Shown one piece after another: positions 9,101-15,670 of a DNA stretch of 24,698 nucleotides. Source of the DNA: Acidiluteibacter sp965660325 (GTDB lineage: Bacteria; Bacteroidota; Bacteroidia; Flavobacteriales_E; Vicingaceae); assembly GCA_965660325.1 (NCBI GenBank), contig CBFHZL010000028.1:1-24698 (forward strand). Direction: 5' to 3'. The notes beneath the pieces are model-generated. The model saw nothing but the letters and a program-made list of their open reading frames with translations. It had not been told where the DNA came from and did no database searches. A program made the translations under genes and the position numbers. Each line of letters begins with the position of its first letter. Positions within the stretch are counted from its first letter, which is position 1.

Positions 9101-11751
9101 TCGGCAGTTGGTGATGGATTTACAGTTACCGTCACCTGATCCGTTGCTGTACAGTTTGGACCTGTGGTTACCGTAACAGTATATGTTGTAGTTATAGAAG
9201 GAGAAGCAGTTGGATTTGCTGCAGTTGGGCTAGATAATCCTGTCGTTGGACTCCATAAATATGTAGAAGTGGGAGGCCCTGTAGGGGAACCACCAATAGT
9301 GATACTCTCACCCAGACAAATTGCTTGATTTGTTCCTGCATCAGCGGCGGGAATAGGAGAAACAGTTACTGTCACTTGGTCGGTACTAGAACAAGCCGTA
9401 CCATCGGTAACCGTTACTGTATAAGTAGTGGTTACCGTAGGGTTTGCTGTAGGATTAAATGCAGTTGTACTGCTCAAACCAATAGCCGGAGACCAAGTAA
9501 CGGAATTACCTCCGGTTGTTGTAGGAGACCCACCAATTGTAGTCGATTGACCAACACAAATCGATTGATTTGTACCTGCATCTACAGGTGGTCCAGGGTT
9601 AAGCGTTACATTTTTAGTAACTGTCGCCTGACAGTTAAGATTAGTGGTTACTGTTAATTCAACCGCGTATGTGCCGGGTGTGGAATAGGTATAGCTTGGA
9701 TTTTGTAAAGTTGAAATTCCTGAACCGTCCCCAAAATCCCAAGACCAGTCAGTTATGGTTCCTGCTGTAACTGTAGACAAGTCGGTAAACACAACTGGAT
9801 CAACCACACAAGCAGCAACAAAAGAAAAGTCCGCGATAGGATCCGGTGCTTTATAAATAAACTCAAAAGTATTCGAAGAAGAAGAACAAGCATTTTGATT
9901 GTTATCTCGTACAACTCTGTAAGTGATCGTATCTGCGCAATTCGTTATTGGGTTACACAAATTCGTTGTAGTAGCATTGGTTGTCGATATTTGTGTACCA
10001 TCCTTAAAAATTCGGTAGTTCCCTGAAGAGCCTAAGGAATTAAATGGATTCCAATTTAAATCTGCACAACTGTTAGCTGCATCTAATGTAGCATCTACAA
10101 ATATAGTTGATAGCGTATCTTTTGCTACATTGATTACCGCATCATTACATCCGGATCTACTTCTTACATAATAATATCTTTGTCCTGCATCAGCGCCTGC
10201 CCCCACATGCGTATAGCTAAGCGTATTGTAATTAAAAATACTATCAATTAAATTAAAGGGGCCGTTAGGATTAACACCACTGTATATCAACCATGCGTTA
10301 AAAGAATTGGTCGTATCTATCGGTTGATTCCATGTCAAATCAACATCTCCATTGGGGTTAACGTCTAAACAATAAATATCTGGAGATTCAATAACGTCAT
10401 CAGCAAGCACTGTAATGGATATAGTTGTGACTGTTTGCCCAGGTGCGGGACATGAGTTATCGGTAGCTCGAATTACGAAATTATAAGTATTATTCAAACT
10501 CACACACCCATCATTAAAGGAAATATGGTTACAAGAGGTTTGCCAATTAAAAACACTTTGATAAGCTAAAAAACCAGAACCAGGCAATGAAGTGCTCAAT
10601 GTAGCACATGGAGGATTCAAACAACCTGAATTGGGGTTAGAGAAGTTAGCTCCAAATTGCAATCCACTCGCAAATACTCGAACAGAGTCTGCATTAGGGT
10701 TAGTGGCAGAGGGAAAATCTTGGACCTGTAAATTAAAGGTTACCAAATCTCCCGCTTTCACAGTATCTCTGTAAACATTGAAAACACCTGGAGAGGATTC
10801 AAAAGGTGCACGAATAAATGGTGGATCATTAGGGCTACATATTGAACTACTTAATAGCACCGTTTGAATATCTCTGTATATTTCTGCAATCTTTTGACCA
10901 CATCTATAAGATTCTACTCGAACACAGGAAACAAATTCTCCATCAGTGAATGAGGTGTATGAGATTTCTCCATTCTCTGTATTCAAAGAAGCAGGGACAT
11001 TGTTTGGATTTTGAAATGTTCCTGGAAAGGGAGAAGTAAATGAGTATCCATTAACGAAAGGCACTCGTGGGTTAGAAGCCTCCACGTACAATCCATTTAA
11101 TCCATCTAGAGGCTCTGCCCAGGAGTAGACCAATGAATCTAGCTCATCATCCTGAGCGTTGTGGTTGTAAGTAAAAGCATCTCCTGTACACAATACAGAA
11201 GATGGAACCTCTGCAAAGTTTGGTGAGTTATCATAGCAGGTAGAAGCATTTTGACCATTAAAAGCGAACATTTTAGCTCTTAACAATAAATCACGACCTC
11301 CAGGGTTTGTTAAGTTATCAATGGCATTATTTCTTGTTGAGCCTTCAAACGTAAAAATCCAACCAGCTGCGCCAGGAATTCCATTTAATCGTTGAGGAGC
11401 TGAGGTATATATATGTTCTTCTACTGCTCCTGCTGTTGTAGTAGCAATCCTTGTATTCGTAGGATTACAAGGAGAGCCCCCACAGGTAGCTGAAATATCG
11501 TTAATTACCTGCCTAGATAACGGAAACGTAGTATTAAACTGCCCAGGATTCGGATAATTATGAACACGTAACGAAATGTTTCCTTGGAGTGGAACTCCAT
11601 TACAATCACGATACACTTTTACTGTAAAGACATATCTTCCCTGATTATCACAAACCCAAGTTATCTCACCACCCATGTAGTGTGTGGCAGATGCATTAAA
11701 GCTAAAAAGAATAAATAGAAAGAAAATGAGGGACTTATAGAAGTTTTTCAT
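3121..11751 (-). CDS. Giant repeat surface protein with T9SS type B (gliding-associated) C-terminal domain
   Basis: The gene encodes 2876 aa from ATG 11751-11749; the codon before it is TTG. Domain order: signal peptide 1-22 (cleavage after ASA); a β-rich N-terminal module 23-449, related to the 445-aa protein near the window start; two FnIII-like domains about 450-639; PKD1 640-722 with WDFGDG; then 23 Ig-like repeats of 74-80 aa. The first 17 run from 723 to about 2075. PKD2 (about 2076) and PKD3 (about 2315) interrupt the rest, and a degenerate PKD-like domain follows at about 2708. Residues 2788-2876 are the gliding-motility-associated CTD (SPNGDGINDAF, then FNRWGDVVY and SGTYFYV), a type B T9SS signal. 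Each repeat begins DAG and usually has a Cys near position 10 and another in NGC near 62-65, so a disulfide per repeat is plausible. There is no visible catalytic motif. By architecture it is a SprB-like adhesin or filament; this role is inferred. It is monocistronic or leads the transcript, with its own terminator. Confidence 0.93.
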   Translation of the reverse strand: MKNFYKSLIFFLFILFSFNASATHYMGGEITWVCDNQGRYVFTVKVYRDCNGVPLQGNISLRVHNYPNPGQFNTTFPLSRQVINDISATCGGSPCNPTNTRIATTTAGAVEEHIYTSAPQRLNGIPGAAGWIFTFEGSTRNNAIDNLTNPGGRDLLLRAKMFAFNGQNASTCYDNSPNFAEVPSSVLCTGDAFTYNHNAQDDELDSLVYSWAEPLDGLNGLYVEASNPRVPFVNGYSFTSPFPGTFQNPNNVPASLNTENGEISYTSFTDGEFVSCVRVESYRCGQKIAEIYRDIQTVLLSSSICSPNDPPFIRAPFESSPGVFNVYRDTVKAGDLVTFNLQVQDFPSATNPNADSVRVFASGLQFGANFSNPNSGCLNPPCATLSTSLPGSGFLAYQSVFNWQTSCNHISFNDGCVSLNNTYNFVIRATDNSCPAPGQTVTTISITVLADDVIESPDIYCLDVNPNGDVDLTWNQPIDTTNSFNAWLIYSGVNPNGPFNLIDSIFNYNTLSYTHVGAGADAGQRYYYVRSRSGCNDAVINVAKDTLSTIFVDATLDAANSCADLNWNPFNSLGSSGNYRIFKDGTQISTTNATTTNLCNPITNCADTITYRVVRDNNQNACSSSSNTFEFIYKAPDPIADFSFVAACVVDPVVFTDLSTVTAGTITDWSWDFGDGSGISTLQNPSYTYSTPGTYAVELTVTTNLNCQATVTKNVTLNPGPPVDAGTNQSICVGQSTTIGGSPTTTGGNSVTWSPAIGLSSTTAFNPTANPTVTTTYTVTVTDGTACSSTDQVTVTVSPIPAADAGTNQAICLGESITIGGSPTGPPTSTYLWSPTTGLSSPTAANPTASPSITTTYTVTVTTGPNCTATDQVTVTVNPSPTADAGSDQTVCTGTTVTLGGAPTTGTGNTVIWSPAAGLSSATALNPTVTPTATTTYTVTTTNSFNCTQTDQVTITVNPNATTNAGPDRTICIGGSVGIGSPSIAGSTYSWSPSLGLSSTTVSNPTASPATTTTYTVSVVDANGCTGTDQVVVNVNPSAAADAGPDVIICVGVGQAIGGSPTGNTGSTYLWSPATGLSSTTVANPIANPSSATTYTVLVTDANGCTGTDQVLVSIGSVPTVDAGSDQAICSGGSISIGGSPTGAATSTFAWSPAVGLSSVTAANPTASPTTTTTYTVVVTDASGCTATDQMTVTVNPSPTISAGPDQAVCPGGSIAIGGTPTGPSGSTYTWSPSATLAGATTANPVATPVATTTYTVTVTDGNGCTNTDDVVVSVNNVPTADAGVDQTICNGSGVVIGGSPTGPTGATFQWSPSTGLSSATASNPTASPTITTQYTVTVTSGVGCASTDIVNVTVNQNPIVDAGPDQTICNGFSATIGGSPTGASGVTFAWTPSATLSSATVSNPVASPTVTTTYTVVITDGNGCTATDQVDVIVNQSPTVDAGPDQAVCPGGSIAIGGTPTGPSGSTYAWSPSATLAGATTANPVATPTATTTYTVTVTDGNGCTNTDDVVVTVNNVPTADAGLDQTICNGSGVVIGGSPTGPTGATYQWSPSTGLSSVTASNPTASPTITTQYTVTVTSGVGCTSTDIVNVTVNQNPIVDAGPDQTICNGFSATIGGSPTGAPGVTFAWTPSATLSSATVSNPVASPTVTTTYTVVITDGNGCTATDQVDVIVNQSPTVDAGPDLAVCNGGSLAIGGSPTGPSGSSYAWTPAATLNDPTLSNPIATPTATTTYTVIITDANGCTNTDDVVVSVNALPTADAGRDTAICLGESTPIGGTPTGPAGATFTWSPITGLSNSTASNPVANPSITTTYTVTITDGNGCTATDDVVVTINPLPVVDAGADVFVCINDTIQIGGAPTGPIGSTYAWTPAASIVDATAENPRVFPSVSTTYTVIVTDINGCTNIDDVLVSVNPLPTIDAGDSAYVCPGFSEQLQANGGVSYVWDADPTLSSLTISNPVATPLVSTTYFVTGTDANGCSNRDSVFVLVAPDVPTDAGVDQSICLNDSVRLGGNSSSPINTIYSWSPTAGLSDPTIANPMASPSVTTKYFLITTNDTCTGVDSVTISVNPIVTADFSATTICQNDSTSFSDLSGVVSGTITNWLWDFGDGSVNSTLQNPKHLYLTSGTFNVKLVVTSDVGCLDSITQAVIVNPNPISDAGSDQTICFGDTVTIGGSPTGDPANLFSWTPALGLDNASIANPRAFPQTTTKYFVTVTDANGCTGLDSMEVIVNPLPLVDAGADITICDQASAQLQSTGAVTYTWSPAATLSDPTISNPIASPNDTTMYFVIGVDANGCQNIDSMTVFVSPRPVALFEADTVCEGNPTTFTDLSSVSSGAITGWVWDFGDGVGSSTLQNPTYTYASDGEYTVQLIATSGLSCSDTFNLQVKVDSLPLLDAGADIAYCIGDTAQVQATGAVSYVWTPAAGLSDPTIANPQVFVTTTTTYTVTGTGANGCSTTDDILVTVNPLPVIDAGNDLEICIGDTVVIGGTPSGPATASYKWTPAIGLDFDTVQNPLASPQVTTKYFLEVTDGNSCVAIDSIEVIVNPLPVIDAGADTAICKNTPLQLNATGAATYLWTPTRGLSDPFIANPIAILDTTTTYVITGTDTNGCISTDTLLIEVLDVDFVSDIELCEGESVTLNPQLSGDTAGVTYLWTPSRTITSTTVRNPLVSPLATTKYFLTVTNAAGCVAVDSVTITVNVTPIPEFNIDFTASCSGLESRVQNFTINGIVHLWNVNGSDDTLISFEPDLGLRYNTTNQVTLIAVNNTCADTLTKSIEVGEVDNYLNLTQTNIFSPNGDGINDAFVVEFKGEFVNCAEILIFNRWGDVVYTSNVERSGWDGRTQSGEKAPSGTYFYVIKLADAEIKGSVMLSR
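6701..7420 (-). repeat. Copy A of a 720-bp tandem triplet duplication (repeats 10-12)
   Basis: This block matches the next 720 bp with no gaps and about 26 mismatches counted by eye (about 96% identity). It covers repeats 10, 11 and 12 of the giant protein, around residues 1441-1680. The left boundary lies near 6700, where similarity to the preceding unit falls to the level of ordinary repeats. Confidence 0.9.
7421..8140 (-). repeat. Copy B of a 720-bp tandem triplet duplication (repeats 7-9)
   Basis: This is the partner of 6701-7420 and encodes repeats 7-9, around residues 1201-1440. Identity stops abruptly near 8146, where the coding changes from the VDAG to the ISAG opening. Most mismatches fall in the part encoding repeat 7 against repeat 10; the other two thirds differ at only about six positions. 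Confidence 0.9.
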
Positions 11752-11875
11752 CAAACTGAAATAATTGGATAACGTATTAAACGTTAAAAATACTAAAATA
11801 TACTATTCAGTGACGCATTTCTTTACTAATCCGTTGCTTGAGTTGTCAACAAAAATAGGGACATCAGGAAAAGTA

Positions 11876-11891
11876 CAAATATGTATATTTG
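11876..11891 (+). promoter_or_regulatory. Palindrome overlapping a Bacteroidota-type -7 box
   Basis: CAAATATGTATATTTG is a perfect 7-bp inverted repeat with a 2-nt centre. Its right arm contains TATATTTG (11884-11891), matching the Bacteroidota -7 consensus TAnnTTTG and lying 20 nt before the ATG of the DUF5606 gene. No good -33 TTTG was found at the expected distance. The palindrome lies in the 160-bp divergent gap shared with the giant gene, so it could be an operator, but AT-rich chance is possible. Confidence 0.35.
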
Positions 11892-11911
11892 CAGCAAACC
11901 AAATTATATTT

Positions 11912-12433
11912 ATGGATATCAAAGGAATTATCTCGATTTCAGGAAAACCTGGATTGCACAAAGTTATTTCACAGACAAAAAATGGTCTAATCGCGGAATC
12001 GCTAATTGACAACAAGCGCTTTCCTGTTTATTCTAACCAACAAATATCTGCTTTAGAAGATATTAGCATCTACACTTACGAAGATGACACGCTACTTTCT
12101 GAGGTTTTTGGAAAACTATTTGAAATTGAAGGTGGAAAGGAATCAATCAACCATAAATCTTCTGCAGCTGAGCTATCCGCAAAAGTAGAAGAGGCACTAC
12201 CAAACTATGATAAAGAGCGAGTTTATTCTTCCGACATCAAAAAGATCATTCAGTGGTACAACCTATTGGTAAAAAATGACTTACTAAAACCTGAAACCAA
12301 AGAAGAGCCAAAGAAAAAAGCAAAAAAAGAAGAAACTGAAGAGTCATCATCAGTAACTGCAAATGCAGAAAAAAAGCCGGCGAAAAAGAAAGCTACTCCG
12401 AAGAAAAAGTCACCAAAAAAAGACGAAGAGTAA
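11912..12433 (+). CDS. DUF5606 domain protein with lysine-rich tail
   Basis: The protein has 173 aa from ATG 11912. The reading frame is open further upstream to a TTG at 11765, but those residues lie in the divergent promoter region and lack the family's start. Residues 1 to about 75 (MDIKGIISISGKPGL, then SQTKNGLIAESL, KRFPVYS and ISALEDISIYT) match the DUF5606 family as I recall it from Bacteroidota; its function is not known to me. Residues 76-125 are a predicted helical region. The last ~45 residues are very rich in Lys, Ala, Pro and Glu and end in a stretch like a histone H1 tail (KKPAKKKATPKKK). This suggests nucleic-acid or ribosome contact, which is inferred. It is the first gene of a likely operon; pepF starts 27 nt after its stop. 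Confidence 0.82.
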   Translation: MDIKGIISISGKPGLHKVISQTKNGLIAESLIDNKRFPVYSNQQISALEDISIYTYEDDTLLSEVFGKLFEIEGGKESINHKSSAAELSAKVEEALPNYDKERVYSSDIKKIIQWYNLLVKNDLLKPETKEEPKKKAKKEETEESSSVTANAEKKPAKKKATPKKKSPKKDEE

Positions 12434-12460
12434 TATCCTACGACTAAAAGAATTCATTGT

Positions 12461-14173
12461 ATGCACCATCCACCTGAGATTTTGCGCTCTTTTTTACCTC
12501 AACAGTTTAATTTAACTGCCTGGGAGCAAATTGAACCGTATTTTTCATCACTTATTGAAGCAGAAATTAATCATGTAAATGATCTAGAAGTTTGGCTCAA
12601 AAATAAAAGTGAGCTAGATGCTTTCTTGGAAGAAGACATGGCTTGGCGGTATATCAAAATGAATATCAACACCAAGGATCAATCACTGCAAGATTCTTTT
12701 AACTTTTTCGTCACAGAAATTAGTCCGAAAGTAGCTCCACTAAACAATCAACTGGAGAAGAAGTTACTTAACTCATCCTTTATCGACCAACTGAAAAAAG
12801 ACACCTATTTCATTATGCTAAGAGGCATAAAGAAAAGCGTCGAACTTTTTCGAGAAGAAAACATACCTATTCAGACTCGTCTAGAGCAAAAGTCGCAGGA
12901 ATATGGTGCGATTGCAGCAGATATGTCAGTAGATATAAATGGTGAAAAAATGACACTTCAACGAGCGGCGAAGTTTTACGAGGACACCAACAGATCGATA
13001 AGACAAGAGGCTTTTGAGAAAATTACTACTCGAAGATTAATAGATAAAGACCGACTGAATGATTTGTATACCGAACTGATATCAGATAGAAATCAAGTCG
13101 CTTTAAACGCCGATTATGACAACTATCGTGACTACATGTTCGATGCGATGGGTCGGTTCGATTACGCTCCGGAAGACTGCTTTGACTTTCATGAAAGCAT
13201 TGAAAAAGTGCTCATGCCCTTTATGCATCAACTAGATATTGAGCGCAAAGAATCTCTCGCATTGGACAGCTTAAAACCGTGGGATAAAAGTGTCGATTTA
13301 TCAGGTCAGGCTCCACTTAAACCATTTGACACAGGTAAAGAATTATTAGAAAAATCAATCACCGTTTTTTCTAAAATCGATCCCTATTTTGGCGATTGCC
13401 TAACTACGATGCGAGATCGAAACTATTTGGACTTAGAATCTAAAGACGGAAAGGCTCCAGGTGGGTTTAACTATCCGCTTTATGAAAGTGGGATTCCATT
13501 TATTTACATGAATGCAGTTGGCACATTTAGAGACATGGTAACCATGATGCACGAAGGTGGCCATGCGGTGCATTCTTTTCTAATGAAAGATTTGTCCTTA
13601 GTTGATTTTCAAAGTACACCCTCTGAAGTTGCTGAACTTGCCTCCATGAGCATGGAGCTCATCAGCATGGATTACTGGGATGTGTTTTTTGAAGATAAAA
13701 ATGAGCTTAAAAGGGCCAAAATAGAGCAGCTTGAAGGCGTTTTACAAACGCTTCCGTGGGTTGCAACTATTGATAATTTCCAACACTGGGTCTATCAAAA
13801 CCCTCAGCATACAATAGAAGAGCGATATAAAGCTTGGGAGAGAATAAATGACAAATTCTCAGGATCATTAACCGATTGGAGTGGATGGGAAGAAGCCAAA
13901 GCAAACACGTGGCAACGACAATTACACCTTTACGAGGTTCCCTTCTACTACATTGAATATGGCATGGCTCAGCTTGGAGCCGTAGCAGTTTGGAGAAATT
14001 ACAAAACCAATCCAGCTAAAGCAATTGCAGATTATAAAGCCGCATTAAAACTGGGCTACACAAAGTCAATCGGAGAAATCTACGAAACAGCAGGCATCAA
14101 ATTTGACTTTTCACCAGAATATGTAAAAGAATTAATTGACTTCGTATGGAGTGAATTATCACATTTAAAATAA
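12461..14173 (+). CDS. pepF: M3 family oligoendopeptidase (PepF-like)
   Basis: This cytoplasmic zinc metallopeptidase has 570 aa and no signal peptide. The zinc site HEGGH is at residues 364-368, and Glu392 in the following AELAS motif is the likely third zinc ligand, aligned with the AEVAS motif of PepF. The N-terminal ~200 residues form the helical oligopeptidase F region. The C-terminal part has the usual M3 segment rich in Trp and Tyr, including an FYYIEYGMAQLGA stretch close to the end. It should hydrolyse short peptides during intracellular protein turnover. The length is normal for M3B enzymes (about 560-600 aa). It sits between the DUF5606 gene and purB with gaps of 27 and 32 nt, so co-transcription is likely. 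The symbol reflects the family; the cleavage specificity is not shown. Confidence 0.92.
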   Translation: MHHPPEILRSFLPQQFNLTAWEQIEPYFSSLIEAEINHVNDLEVWLKNKSELDAFLEEDMAWRYIKMNINTKDQSLQDSFNFFVTEISPKVAPLNNQLEKKLLNSSFIDQLKKDTYFIMLRGIKKSVELFREENIPIQTRLEQKSQEYGAIAADMSVDINGEKMTLQRAAKFYEDTNRSIRQEAFEKITTRRLIDKDRLNDLYTELISDRNQVALNADYDNYRDYMFDAMGRFDYAPEDCFDFHESIEKVLMPFMHQLDIERKESLALDSLKPWDKSVDLSGQAPLKPFDTGKELLEKSITVFSKIDPYFGDCLTTMRDRNYLDLESKDGKAPGGFNYPLYESGIPFIYMNAVGTFRDMVTMMHEGGHAVHSFLMKDLSLVDFQSTPSEVAELASMSMELISMDYWDVFFEDKNELKRAKIEQLEGVLQTLPWVATIDNFQHWVYQNPQHTIEERYKAWERINDKFSGSLTDWSGWEEAKANTWQRQLHLYEVPFYYIEYGMAQLGAVAVWRNYKTNPAKAIADYKAALKLGYTKSIGEIYETAGIKFDFSPEYVKELIDFVWSELSHLK

Positions 14174-14205
14174 ATTACAAACGAGTACCCCCTTATTTTT
14201 TACCA

Positions 14206-15549
14206 ATGGATTTCAACCATCTAAATGCTATTTCTCCGATTGACGGAAGATATAGAAGACACACCGAATCAATCGAAAAATACTTCTCAGAAGCAGCACT
14301 TATTCGTTATCGAATAAAAGTAGAAGTGGAGTACTTTATTGCACTTTGCGAGTTGCCGCTACCTCAACTATCCAATGTAGATCATGCTGTATTTTCAACA
14401 TTGAGAGGTCTTTACACGAACTTTAAAAATGAAGACGCTGCTCGTGTTAAAGAAATAGAAAAAGTAACCAACCATGATGTTAAAGCGGTTGAATACTTCA
14501 TCAAAGAGAAAATTGATGGTTTAGGTCTTGGCGAAAGCATTGAGTTCATCCACTTTGGACTGACATCTCAAGACATTAACAATACAGCCATTCCACTTTC
14601 CATCAAAAATGCGATGGAAGATGTGCTGCTACCTGAACTCTCTAACACTATCGACCAGTTAAAAAAGTTGGCCAAGGAGTGGGATCAAATACCTTTATTG
14701 GCACGAACACACGGACAACCAGCATCGCCAACACGAATGGGAAAGGAAATAACTGTTTTTATTGAGCGATTGACGATTCAATTAGAACAACTCAAATCGA
14801 TCCCATATTCTGCTAAATTTGGAGGAGCTACCGGTAACCTCAATGCACACCATGTAGCCTATCCAAACATTGATTGGACCACATTTGCAAATAATTTTGT
14901 AGCTGAATCGCTGCAGCTTGAAAGGTCACAAACAACTACCCAAATAGAGCATTACGATAATTTAGCTGCATTATTTGATGCAAACAAACGCATCAATACC
15001 ATTTTAATTGATCTTGATAGGGACATTTGGACCTACATTTCAATGGATTATTTTAAGCAAAAAATTAAGGAAGGAGAGATTGGTTCCTCCGCAATGCCAC
15101 ATAAGGTTAACCCTATTGATTTTGAAAACTCGGAAGGAAATTTAGGGATTGCCAACGCTATTTTTGAGCACCTTTCAGCCAAATTACCTATCAGTAGGTT
15201 ACAGCGTGACTTGACTGACTCTACTGTTTTAAGAAATGTAGGTGTTCCTTTTGGCCATCAGTTAATCGCATTAAAATCTTTACAGAAAGGGTTGGGCAAA
15301 CTCATTATTAATGAGGATAAAATAAAAGCTGATCTTGAGAATAACTGGGCTGTTGTGGCAGAAGCGATACAGACCGTATTACGAAGAGAAGGTTTTCCAA
15401 AACCATACGAAGCCTTAAAAGAGCTTACACGAACCAATGAAAAAATCACAGAATCGTCTATCCAGAAGTTTATTGATACACTCGCCGTTTCTGAAGAGGT
15501 TAAAAGTGAATTAAAGGCCATCAGCCCCTACAATTATACTGGTTTATAA
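14206..15549 (+). CDS. purB: Adenylosuccinate lyase
   Basis: The protein has 447 aa and belongs to the fumarase/aspartase superfamily, close to the Escherichia coli-type PurB (about 456 aa). It cleaves SAICAR to AICAR and adenylosuccinate to AMP in purine synthesis, releasing fumarate. The N-terminus has the PurB hallmark SPIDGRY. HFGLTSQDIN (116-125) and ARTHGQP (166-172, with the catalytic-type His169) are conserved active-site segments. The superfamily signature GSSAMPHKVNP is at 293-303, with the mobile-loop catalytic Ser among its two serines. It appears complete. It is the last gene of the DUF5606-pepF-purB operon, and a terminator follows within 30 nt. Confidence 0.97.
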   Translation: MDFNHLNAISPIDGRYRRHTESIEKYFSEAALIRYRIKVEVEYFIALCELPLPQLSNVDHAVFSTLRGLYTNFKNEDAARVKEIEKVTNHDVKAVEYFIKEKIDGLGLGESIEFIHFGLTSQDINNTAIPLSIKNAMEDVLLPELSNTIDQLKKLAKEWDQIPLLARTHGQPASPTRMGKEITVFIERLTIQLEQLKSIPYSAKFGGATGNLNAHHVAYPNIDWTTFANNFVAESLQLERSQTTTQIEHYDNLAALFDANKRINTILIDLDRDIWTYISMDYFKQKIKEGEIGSSAMPHKVNPIDFENSEGNLGIANAIFEHLSAKLPISRLQRDLTDSTVLRNVGVPFGHQLIALKSLQKGLGKLIINEDKIKADLENNWAVVAEAIQTVLRREGFPKPYEALKELTRTNEKITESSIQKFIDTLAVSEEVKSELKAISPYNYTGL

Positions 15550-15573
15550 CAAACACACACACCGTTTTGAAGA

Positions 15574-15602
15574 GGAGGGCAGTTTTGCCTTCCTTTTTTT
15601 TT
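15574..15602 (+). terminator. Rho-independent terminator after purB
   Basis: The stem GGAGGGCA / TGCCTTCC (one G-T pair) with the loop GTTT is followed by nine T. It lies 24 nt downstream of the purB stop and ends the DUF5606-pepF-purB transcript. Confidence 0.88.
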
Positions 15603-15670
15603 GCAATCATTTAAAAATTTAAATCAGGTATTCAAAAAAACCTAATTTAACCAGCTGAATACAACAAGCC

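Larger units (their letters stand above)
3631..9585 (-). repeat. Array of 23 Ig-like coding repeats (~240 bp unit)
   Basis: Consecutive units encode a domain of the pattern DAGxDQxICxG, then IGGxPTGPxG, then W(S/T)P, LSS, NP, TTTYTV, NGCTxTD and VxVNPxP. Units 1-3 and 5-15 are exactly 80 codons. Unit 4 is 78. Units 16, 17, 19, 20 and 22 are 74-79 codons. The register is kept to the base: from about 6180 to 8580 the same PTG/GGxP codons recur every 240 nt for ten periods. PKD domains interrupt the array after units 17 and 19. The repeats nearest the C-terminus are the most divergent. Confidence 0.93.

Noticed and set aside
3631..9585. Regular spacing that might be mistaken for a CRISPR-like or satellite array
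   Set aside because: Units are 240 bp, lie inside one long reading frame and encode a conserved protein domain. There are no short identical repeats with unique spacers.
3563..9657. Several + strand open frames of 70-122 codons opposite the giant gene
   Set aside because: They are antisense to the 240-nt coding repeats and recur with the same period, as expected for shadows of a repetitive gene. They have no start signals or independent domain features.
11765..11911. Upstream extension of the DUF5606 reading frame from a TTG
   Set aside because: The added 49 residues lack the family's usual start and overlap the promoter and palindrome. The family begins at the ATG at 11912.
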